From Myxococcaceae bacterium (GTDB lineage Bacteria > Myxococcota > Myxococcia > Myxococcales > Myxococcaceae): 32,518 nt of DNA. The notes under the pieces were generated by a model. It worked only from the letters and a program-made list of their open reading frames with translations, was not told the DNA's origin and searched no databases. Made by a program: the position numbers and the translations under genes. Within the stretch, counting starts at the first letter, position 1; every line of letters begins with the position of its first letter. The DNA is taken from contig JALHOS010000036.1 of assembly GCA_022842905.1 (NCBI GenBank), forward strand, positions 1-32,518, in the 5' to 3' direction. This document shows, piece after piece, positions 24,301 through 30,476 of the stretch.

Positions 24301-24936
24301 ATGCCTGTCTCGATCGAGCCCCGCCCGCTGCGCGACGTCATCCGTGACCTGGAGTACCGCGACGTTCCAGTTTCCAAGAAGCTGGCGGAAGAGGCGCTCG
24401 CCGCGATCGCCGCCGACGGGCTGGTGACGAAGGACGAGATCGACCGCCTCGAGGTCTACGGCGACGGCGAGTACGACTGGAAGCGCCAGCGCCGCGACGA
24501 GTCGAAGTCGTGGAAGCAGGGCACCGACGCCGGCCGCGCCATGCTCAACAGCTTGGCCGAGGCGATCGAACAGGTGTACCGGTCCGCCGAGCGCAGCAAG
24601 AAGCTCGCGACGGTGCCGTCGGCGCCCACGTTCAACCCCTGGAATCCCTGGTCGTACTGGGGCCTTGGCGCGTCGACCAAGGGCGCGCCGATCTCCAAGG
24701 ACCAGCTGCTCGAGCGCGTGCGCGAAGGCGCGGTGGGCTGGCTCAACAACAGCGTCGAGCGGCTGCTCGAGAAGTACCCCAAAGCCACGGTGCAGGACCG
24801 CACCATGGTCGTCGTCCCGAAGCCCGAGGTGAAGGCCGCGATCGAGCAGCTCCGCCGCGACTGGGTTGCGGGGAACGTGCCCGATGGCGACCTGGCGGCC
24901 GGGCTCAAGCCCCTGCTCGACGCGAAGTACCGCTGA
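24301..24936 (+). CDS. Hypothetical protein (211 residues)
   Basis: I do not recognise a family. The protein is soluble and mostly helical, without signal peptide. Residues 25-60 (KKLAEEALAAIAADGLVTKDEIDRLEVYGDGEYD in pattern) resemble a helix-loop-helix, EF-hand- or TerB-like acidic stretch. A Trp/Pro-rich linker NPWNPWSYWG lies near 116-125. The second half has repeated helices (QLLERVREGAVGWL, VERLLEKYPKATVQD). The ATG at 24301 is preceded by no obvious ribosome site. The 127 bases upstream hold no promoter I can name. Confidence 0.65.
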   Translation: MPVSIEPRPLRDVIRDLEYRDVPVSKKLAEEALAAIAADGLVTKDEIDRLEVYGDGEYDWKRQRRDESKSWKQGTDAGRAMLNSLAEAIEQVYRSAERSKKLATVPSAPTFNPWNPWSYWGLGASTKGAPISKDQLLERVREGAVGWLNNSVERLLEKYPKATVQDRTMVVVPKPEVKAAIEQLRRDWVAGNVPDGDLAAGLKPLLDAKYR

Positions 24937-24953
24937 GCGAACTCGCCGGGTTC

Positions 24954-24982
24954 TTGACGTCACCGTGACGAAGTGACTAAGG
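24954..24982 (+). promoter_or_regulatory. Candidate promoter of the rpsP operon
   Basis: TTGACG (24954-24959), 17 bases, then CTAAGG (24977-24982). The -35 is one base from the sigma-70 consensus. It lies 34 bases before the rpsP ATG. Confidence 0.45.
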
Positions 24983-25016
24983 GCCCCCCACTTCCAACGC
25001 ACTGGAGTCACACATC

Positions 25017-25277
25017 ATGGCCGTCGTCCTTCGTCTCGCTCGCGCTGGCGCCAAGAAGCGCCCGTACTACCACGTCGTCGCCGCTGACTCGCGCTGCCCG
25101 CGCGACGGCAAGTTCATCGAGAACATTGGGTCGTACGATCCGAACTTCGATCCTCCGAAGTTCGCGGTGCTGGACGAGCGGTGGGATCACTGGACGAAGG
25201 CGGGCGCCAAGCCGAGCGACACCGTCGCGGGCCTGTACCGCAAGCTCAAGCGCAGCGCCCCCGCCGCCAAGGCGTGA
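25017..25277 (+). CDS. rpsP: 30S ribosomal protein S16
   Basis: An 86-residue ribosomal protein. The start AVVLRLARAGAKKRPYYHVVAADSRCPRDGKFIE (in two family blocks) and NIGSYDPNFDPP identify S16, which is needed for 30S assembly. GGAG lies 11-14 bases before the ATG. It opens the rpsP-khpA-rimM-trmD cluster, the conserved order for 30S maturation and tRNA methylation genes. The tail is short, basic and Ala-rich. Confidence 0.97.
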   Translation: MAVVLRLARAGAKKRPYYHVVAADSRCPRDGKFIENIGSYDPNFDPPKFAVLDERWDHWTKAGAKPSDTVAGLYRKLKRSAPAAKA

Positions 25278-25287
25278 GCGTCGTCGC

Positions 25288-25542
25288 ATGAAGGCGCTGG
25301 TCGAATACCTAGCCCGGGCGTTGGTCGACAAGCCCGAGGCCGTCGAGCTGACCTCGACACCCCAAGACGGAGCCGTGCTCTACGAGCTCAAGGTCGCTCC
25401 CGATGACATCGGCAAGGTCATCGGTCGAGACGGCCGCACGGTGAACGCGCTGCGCACCGTCGTTCAAGCTGCTGCTCAGAAGAAGGGCGAAAAGGCGCGC
25501 CTGGAGATCATCGATCTGAGGCGGCCGCAGCAGGCGCCATGA
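25288..25542 (+). CDS. khpA: KH domain RNA-binding protein KhpA
   Basis: An 84-residue single KH domain. The RNA-binding loop is IGKVIGRDGRTVNALR (GxxG as GRDG, residues 48-51), followed by VVQAAAQKKGEKARLEII. KhpA binds many RNAs and, in several bacteria, pairs with KhpB. The position between rpsP and rimM is the common one. It starts ten bases after the rpsP stop, and its TGA overlaps the rimM ATG (ATGA). Confidence 0.95.
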   Translation: MKALVEYLARALVDKPEAVELTSTPQDGAVLYELKVAPDDIGKVIGRDGRTVNALRTVVQAAAQKKGEKARLEIIDLRRPQQAP

Positions 25543-26051
25543 AGGCGGCGCTGCTCGTGTGCGGGTACGTCGCCCGCGCGCACGGCCTGGCCGGTGAGGT
25601 CGCCATTCGCACGTTCGATCCGGCGTCCACCGCGCTGACCGACGCGCGGCATGTCACGCTGACCAAAGACGAAGCGCCGGCCAAGAAGTACCGGCTGGTG
25701 CAGGTGGGCCAGGCTTCGCAGGGCGATCTGCTCGTGCGCCTGTCCGGCGTGAAGTCTCGTGAGGCCGCGCAGGCGCTGGTGGGCTCGACCGTGTCGGTGG
25801 CGCGCGACGAGCTGCCGCAGCCAGAGGCCGGCGAGGTGTTCCTGGGCGATTTGGTCGGCCTGTCGGCGCGAACGCCAGACGGCCGCGTGCTGGGCTCGGT
25901 GGTCGAAGTTTGGAGCCACAGCCCGGTGCCCAACGTCGTCATTCGCGACGGCGACGGCGAGGTGATCGTGCCCTTCGCCGAGGACTTCGTGCTCGCGGTC
26001 GACGTCGACGGAGGGACGATCACCGTCCAGCCTCCGGAGCTGCTCGAGTGA
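25539..26051 (+). CDS. rimM: Ribosome maturation factor RimM
   Basis: A 170-residue protein with two beta-barrel parts. The N-terminal motif [21 protein letters not shown] and the PRC-barrel region ([47 protein letters not shown]) define RimM. It binds S19 and helps form the head of the 30S subunit during 16S rRNA processing. Its start overlaps khpA and its TGA overlaps the trmD GTG, so all are coupled. Confidence 0.95.
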   Translation: MKAALLVCGYVARAHGLAGEVAIRTFDPASTALTDARHVTLTKDEAPAKKYRLVQVGQASQGDLLVRLSGVKSREAAQALVGSTVSVARDELPQPEAGEVFLGDLVGLSARTPDGRVLGSVVEVWSHSPVPNVVIRDGDGEVIVPFAEDFVLAVDVDGGTITVQPPELLE

Positions 26052-26782
26052 GCTTTCACTGTGAGGTCCTCACGCTCTTCCCGGCGATGATCCGCGGCTA
26101 CGCGGCGGAGTCGATCCTGGGCAAGGCGATCGAGCGCGGGCACGTGGGGCTGACGATCACCGACGTCCGCGACTTCGCGACCGGCAAACACCACGTCACC
26201 GACGACACCCCGTACGGCGGCGGCGCGGGCATGGTGATGAAGGTCGAGCCGCTCGTCGGCGCGATCGAAGCGGCCAAGCAGCGCCAGCCGACCGCAAGGG
26301 TGTTGGTGCTCAGCCCCCGAGGTCGGGTGTTCAGCCAGGCCGTGGCGAAGGAGCTCGCGGCGCTGCCGGGCCTCATCCTCGTGTGTGGGCGCTACGAGGG
26401 CATCGACGAGCGGGTGCTCTCCTACGTCGACGGCGAGCTGTCGATCGGCGACTTCGTGCTGACCGGCGGCGAGCTGGGCGCGCTGTGTGTGTTCGACGCG
26501 GTGGCGCGGCTGCTCCCCGGCGTGCTGGGCAACGCTGAGTCGGCGCAGACCGAGAGCTTCGAATCAGGGCTGCTCGAGCACCCGCACTACACCCGACCGG
26601 TCGAGTTTCGCGGCGCGCGGGTCCCCGCGGTCCTCCAGGGGGGCGATCACGCGAAGATCGCCCGCTGGCGACGGTGGCAGGCGCTCACGCTCACGCAGGC
26701 ACGCCGGCCTGATCTCTTCACCCGGCACACGCCGACGAAGGACGACCTCAAGCTGTTGGGGCTGCGCGAAGACGAGCTGTGA
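26048..26782 (+). CDS. trmD: tRNA (guanine-N1-)-methyltransferase TrmD
   Basis: A 244-residue SPOUT (trefoil-knot) methyltransferase that makes m1G37 in tRNAs and so prevents frameshifting. Visible family segments are [44 protein letters not shown] (the SAM-binding knot) and [14 protein letters not shown]. The GTG at 26048 overlaps the rimM stop. In most bacteria rplS follows trmD; here the next gene is prs on the other strand, with only 19 bases between the stops. Confidence 0.96.
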   Translation: MSFHCEVLTLFPAMIRGYAAESILGKAIERGHVGLTITDVRDFATGKHHVTDDTPYGGGAGMVMKVEPLVGAIEAAKQRQPTARVLVLSPRGRVFSQAVAKELAALPGLILVCGRYEGIDERVLSYVDGELSIGDFVLTGGELGALCVFDAVARLLPGVLGNAESAQTESFESGLLEHPHYTRPVEFRGARVPAVLQGGDHAKIARWRRWQALTLTQARRPDLFTRHTPTKDDLKLLGLREDEL

Positions 26783-26801
26783 AGCGGCCCGTCGAAGGCG
26801 G

Positions 26802-27755
26802 TCAGACGAAGAGGCTCGAGAGCGATTCGGCGCGGTAGATGCGGGCGATCGCCTCGCCGAACAGGCGCTCGGTGCCCACCGCGCGGATCTTGCTGCAGGC
26901 CTGCGCGGGCTTGCTCAGCGGCACGGTGTCAGAGACGACCAGCTCTTCGAGCACCGACTCGGTGACCCGCGCGATCGCCGGGCCCGAGAGGATCGGGTGG
27001 ACGATGTACGCGAACACCCGCCGCGCGCCCTTTTCCTTCAGCGCCACCGCTCCCTGCGTCAGGGTGCCGGCCGTGTCGACGATGTCGTCGACGATGATCG
27101 CGTCCTTGCCCTTCACGTCGCCGATGAGGTTCATCACCTCCGACGCGTTGGGCCGCGGGCGGCGCTTGTCGATGATCGCCAGCGGGCAGTTCAGTCGCTT
27201 CGAATACGCGCGGGCGCGCTCCACACCACCGGCGTCTGGCGAGACGATCACCACGTCTTCGTTCGACGGGAAGCGCTTGCTCAGATCGTCCAGGAACACC
27301 GGCGACGCGTAGAGGTGATCGGAGGGGATGTTGAAGAAGCCCTGGATCTGCCCGGCGTGCATGTCCATGGACACCACGCGGTTGACGCCGGCGGTGCCGA
27401 GCAGGTCCGCCTTGAGCTTGGCGGTGATCGGCGTGCGGGCCGCGACCTTCCGGTCCTGCCGCGCGTAGCCGTAGTAGGGGATCACCGCGGTGATCGACGC
27501 CGCGCTCGCGCGCTTGAGCGCGTCGGTCATGATCAGCAGCTCCATCAGGTGGTCGTTCACCGGCGGGCAGGTCGACTGAATGATGAAGGCGTCGAAGCCG
27601 CGCACGTTCTCGCCGATCTCCACCTGGCTCTCGCCGTCGCTGAAGCGGCCCACGTCGGCGCGACTGAGCGGGCGCTTGAGGTACTCGCAGATGCGCTCCG
27701 CCAGCGGTCGGTTGGAGTTCCCGGCGAACACTTTGAAGTCGTGGCTGACGGACAT
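26802..27755 (-). CDS. prs: Ribose-phosphate pyrophosphokinase
   Basis: A 317-residue enzyme making PRPP from ribose 5-phosphate and ATP for nucleotide, His and Trp synthesis. Family segments are KVFAGNSNRPLAERI, GRFSDGESQVEI, PYYGYARQDRK (ATP binding), VSMDMHAGQIQGFF and the PRPP loop DDIVDTAGTL. Length is normal. The ATG at 27755 is divergent from infC, with 125 bases between the starts. It is the class I, phosphate-activated type by its length and motifs. Confidence 0.96.
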   Translation of the reverse strand: MSVSHDFKVFAGNSNRPLAERICEYLKRPLSRADVGRFSDGESQVEIGENVRGFDAFIIQSTCPPVNDHLMELLIMTDALKRASAASITAVIPYYGYARQDRKVAARTPITAKLKADLLGTAGVNRVVSMDMHAGQIQGFFNIPSDHLYASPVFLDDLSKRFPSNEDVVIVSPDAGGVERARAYSKRLNCPLAIIDKRRPRPNASEVMNLIGDVKGKDAIIVDDIVDTAGTLTQGAVALKEKGARRVFAYIVHPILSGPAIARVTESVLEELVVSDTVPLSKPAQACSKIRAVGTERLFGEAIARIYRAESLSSLFV

Positions 27756-27816
27756 GGCGCGGTCGCTGCTACTCGATCACGGGCCTCGCTTTCAACGCTG
27801 GGCGCGCCGGGTCGCC

Positions 27817-27844
27817 TTGACTCGAAGGGGCCGATCGGTAAGGT
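27817..27844 (+). promoter_or_regulatory. Candidate promoter of infC
   Basis: TTGACT (27817-27822), 16 bases, then TAAGGT (27839-27844) in the prs/infC gap. The -35 differs from consensus by one base. The predicted transcript would start about 30 bases before the infC start codon. Confidence 0.5.
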
Positions 27845-27880
27845 GCCGCCGCCTTTTCAACTCTTCGTGGAGACGCCGCC

Positions 27881-28624
27881 ATCGCTATCGCACGCGACCA
27901 AAGAACTGACCGCCGTATTCGCGCCAAGGAAGTCCGAGTCGTGGGCCCCAATGGGGAACAGCTCGGCGTCCTGCCGACCGAAGTCGCGCTGTCGAAAGCC
28001 CAAGAACTCGGCCTGAACCTCGTCGAGGTCAACCCTCAAGCCAAGCCCCCGGTCTGCAAGATCATGGACTACGGGCGCTTCAAGTACGAAGAGAAGAAGA
28101 AGGCGAACGAGGCCAAGAAGAAGCAGGTCATCGTCAAGGTCAAGGAAGTCAAGCTCCGGCCCAAGACCGAAGAGCACGACTACGAGACCAAGGTCCGCCA
28201 CGTGAAGGAGTTCTTGGAAGAGGGCAACAAGGCCAAGATCACCATCATGTTCCGCGGCCGCGAGATCACGCACCGCGAGCTGGGCACGCAGATCCTCGAC
28301 GACGTCGTCGCCGACGTGAAGGACATCGCCATCATCGAGCAGCCGCCGCGGCTCGAAGGCAAGCAGATGTTCATGATCCTTGGGCCCAACCCGAAGGTGG
28401 CCCAGCGCGCCCGCGACGCCCAGCGCGCCGCCCTGGCCGCTGCCGAGAAGGAGAAGGCCGAGCGCAAGGCTTCCGAAGGCCCCAGCCCGTCTCGTCCCGA
28501 CGGCAAGCCGGCCAGCCCGTCTTCGCCCAGCGCTCCGCCGCCGGCGGTCGCGCAGCCTCCAGCGGCCGGTCAGCCGCCCGCGCCGTCACAGCCGTCAGCG
28601 CCCGCCGCCCCGAAGGCGCCGTAG
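27881..28624 (+). CDS. infC: Translation initiation factor IF-3 with a non-standard ATC start
   Basis: A 247-residue IF-3. The conserved N-terminal stretch RDQRTDRRIRAKEVRVVGPNGEQLG begins before the first ATG/GTG-type start (GTG at 27941). It is preceded in frame by ATC at 27881, with GGAG eight bases upstream, so ATC is the likely start. IF-3 genes often use rare starts so that IF-3 can repress its own translation. The N-domain, the basic linker (YEEKKKANEAKKKQ) and the C-domain (KAKITIMFRGREITHRELG) are complete by about residue 170. The last 70 or so residues are a Pro/Ala/Ser-rich tail absent from E. coli IF-3 but known in the M. xanthus Dsg protein. IF-3 binds the 30S subunit and checks start codons. 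Confidence 0.93.
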   Translation: MAIARDQRTDRRIRAKEVRVVGPNGEQLGVLPTEVALSKAQELGLNLVEVNPQAKPPVCKIMDYGRFKYEEKKKANEAKKKQVIVKVKEVKLRPKTEEHDYETKVRHVKEFLEEGNKAKITIMFRGREITHRELGTQILDDVVADVKDIAIIEQPPRLEGKQMFMILGPNPKVAQRARDAQRAALAAAEKEKAERKASEGPSPSRPDGKPASPSSPSAPPPAVAQPPAAGQPPAPSQPSAPAAPKAP

Positions 28625-28655
28625 AACGTTCTTCCCCGCGACGTGCGGGAACGTT
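28625..28655 (+). terminator. Hairpin directly after infC
   Basis: AACGTT (28625-28630) pairs with AACGTT (28650-28655) and CCCGC (28635-28639) with GCGGG (28645-28649), with a four-base bulge. It starts right at the infC stop. There is no T-run, and its end overlaps the TTGACA box of the next promoter. It may stabilise or attenuate the infC transcript, or be part of an L20-type control region. Confidence 0.4.
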
Positions 28656-28682
28656 GACAAGGCGGACTTGGCCGGGCTACGC
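28654..28682 (+). promoter_or_regulatory. Candidate promoter of rpmI-rplT
   Basis: A perfect TTGACA (28654-28659), 17 bases, then CTACGC (28677-28682). It lies 39 bases before the rpmI ATG, allowing the ribosomal protein genes to be transcribed apart from infC. Confidence 0.5.
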
Positions 28683-28721
28683 ACGCCGCCCTTTCACGTT
28701 TCCCAACAAGAGGTTCACGCA

Positions 28722-28931
28722 ATGCCCAAGATGAAGACGCGCTCGAGTGCGAAGAAGCGCTTTCAGGTGAAGAAGAGCGGCAAGGTGAAGCACGCCCGTG
28801 CCTTCGGCAAACACTTCATGTCGTTCTCGAAGAGCCAGGATCAGAAGCGCGGCCTGCGTGGCACGGGGCACCTGCGCGACATGGATGCGAAGAAGGTCGT
28901 CAAGGAACTGTTCCCCTACGGGGCGAACTGA
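28722..28931 (+). CDS. rpmI: 50S ribosomal protein L35
   Basis: A 69-residue basic ribosomal protein. PKMKTRSSAKKRFQVKKSGKVKHARAF (family start, given in part) and the LRGTGHLRDMDAKKV region identify L35. AGAGG precedes the ATG at 28722. The order infC-rpmI-rplT is conserved in bacteria. The longer frame upstream lies inside infC in another frame. Confidence 0.96.
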   Translation: MPKMKTRSSAKKRFQVKKSGKVKHARAFGKHFMSFSKSQDQKRGLRGTGHLRDMDAKKVVKELFPYGAN

Positions 28932-28956
28932 AGTCTCGTAGGTCGGAGAGAGAACC

Positions 28957-29304
28957 ATGCGCGTCAAGAAGGGTTTCAAGGCTCGTCGCCGTCGTAACCG
29001 CGTCCTCAAGCTCGCCAAGGGCTTCCGGGGCCGCCGAAAGAACTGCTACCGCCGGGCGAATCAGGCCGTGCAGCGCGCGCTGGACTACGCGTCGCGCGAT
29101 CGCCAGCGCCGGAAGCGTGAGTTCCGCTCGCTGTGGATCGTCCGCATCAACGCGGCCGCTCGCGCGGTGGGGCTGAGCTACTCGAAGCTGATCAACGGGC
29201 TGCTCAAGGCCAAGGTCGCCATCGACCGCAAGATCCTCGCGGATCTGGCCGTGCACGATCCGGCCGGCTTCCAGGCCGTCGCTGCCATGGCGAAGGCCGC
29301 CTGA
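28957..29304 (+). CDS. rplT: 50S ribosomal protein L20
   Basis: A 115-residue ribosomal protein needed early in 50S assembly, and in several bacteria a repressor of its own operon. [40 protein letters not shown] and [19 protein letters not shown] style segments are all present at the normal length. GGAGAG lies seven bases before the ATG. Confidence 0.97.
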   Translation: MRVKKGFKARRRRNRVLKLAKGFRGRRKNCYRRANQAVQRALDYASRDRQRRKREFRSLWIVRINAAARAVGLSYSKLINGLLKAKVAIDRKILADLAVHDPAGFQAVAAMAKAA

Positions 29305-29341
29305 CCCGCCTTTCGGGAACACGACGAAGTCGGGAGTAGAC

Positions 29342-29373
29342 GGGGTCGCCTTTCGCACTGCGGAGGCGGCCCC
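29342..29373 (+). terminator. Hairpin between rplT and pheS
   Basis: GGGGTCGCC (29342-29350) pairs with GGCGGCCCC (29365-29373) through nine pairs including one G-U, followed by TTCGTCATTT. It could terminate the rplT transcript or attenuate pheST. The T-rich tail is broken, so its strength is uncertain. Confidence 0.5.
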
Positions 29374-29413
29374 TTCGTCATTTCGGCGCCGCAGCCGCGC
29401 CTGTGAGGGACGC

Positions 29414-30454
29414 ATGAGCGACAAGCTGGACGGACTGTGGGCGGCGGCGAAGGCCGAGCTCGACGTGGCCACCACGAAGGACGCGGTCGAAGCGGTGCGC
29501 GTCAAGTACACGGGGAAGAAGGGCGCGCTGTCGGCGATCCTCGGGGGCATGGGCAAGCTCGCCCCCGAAGAGCGCAAGGCGCTCGGCGAGCAGGCCAACA
29601 AGGTCAAGGCGCAGCTCGAGGCGGCGCTGGAGCAGGCGGCCGTGCGGCTCGAGGAGGCGGCGCTCGAAGCGGAGCTGGCCGGCGCGAAGCTGGACGTGAC
29701 GCTCCCCGGTCGCCACGTGCGGCTGGGCCGTCGGCACCCGGTCTCCCAGACGCTCGACGACATCGTCGCCACGTTCGCGCGGCTCGGCTTCGACGTGGCC
29801 CAGGGCCCGGAGATCGAGCTGGACTGGTTCAACTTCGAAGCGCTCAACGTGCCGGCGGATCACCCCGCGCGGGACATGCAGGACACCTTCTACGTGGACG
29901 CGCAGTGGCTCGCGAAGGGCGTGGGCCCGACGGTGCTGCGCACGCACACGAGCCCCGTGCAGATCCGCACGATGCTGGCGCAGAAGCCGCCGGTGCGCGC
30001 CGTCATGCCCGGCCGCGTGTACCGCAAGGACTCGGATCAGACCCACACGCCCATGTTCCACCAGGTCGAAGGGCTGTACGTGGACCGCCACGTCACCTTC
30101 GCCGAGCTCAAGGGCACGCTCGACGCGTTCGCCAAGGCGTTCTTCGGCGCCAAGGCCAAGACGCGCTTCCGCCCCAGCTTCTTTCCGTTCACCGAGCCGT
30201 CGGCCGAGGTCGACGTGTCCTGCGTGTTCTGCGGCGGGAAGGGCTGCCGGGTGTGCAAGCAGTCGGGGTGGATCGAGGTGCTCGGCAGTGGGCTGGTGCA
30301 CCCCAACGTGCTCAAGCACGCCAGCTACGACCCCGCCGAGGTGACCGGCTTCGCGTTCGGCATGGGGATCGAGCGGCTCACCATGCTCCGCTACGGCATC
30401 GACGATCTGCGCACCATGTTCGAGAACGACGCGCGTTTCCTGGCGCAGTTCTAA
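29414..30454 (+). CDS. pheS: Phenylalanyl-tRNA synthetase alpha subunit
   Basis: A 346-residue class II synthetase subunit. The N-terminal coiled coil (about residues 1-90) binds tRNA. The catalytic core has RHPVSQTLDDIVATFARLGF, LRTHTSPVQIRTM, PGRVYRKDSDQTHTPMFHQVEGL (motif 2) and GFAFGMGIERLTMLRYGI (motif 3). A four-cysteine knuckle (CVFCGGKGCRVC) lies near residues 275-286, as in many PheS. With PheT it forms the heterotetramer that charges tRNA-Phe. The ATG at 29414 follows GAGGG. pheT begins 22 bases after the stop. Confidence 0.97.
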   Translation: MSDKLDGLWAAAKAELDVATTKDAVEAVRVKYTGKKGALSAILGGMGKLAPEERKALGEQANKVKAQLEAALEQAAVRLEEAALEAELAGAKLDVTLPGRHVRLGRRHPVSQTLDDIVATFARLGFDVAQGPEIELDWFNFEALNVPADHPARDMQDTFYVDAQWLAKGVGPTVLRTHTSPVQIRTMLAQKPPVRAVMPGRVYRKDSDQTHTPMFHQVEGLYVDRHVTFAELKGTLDAFAKAFFGAKAKTRFRPSFFPFTEPSAEVDVSCVFCGGKGCRVCKQSGWIEVLGSGLVHPNVLKHASYDPAEVTGFAFGMGIERLTMLRYGIDDLRTMFENDARFLAQF

Positions 30455-30476
30455 GGCAAAGAAGAGGACCGCACTC

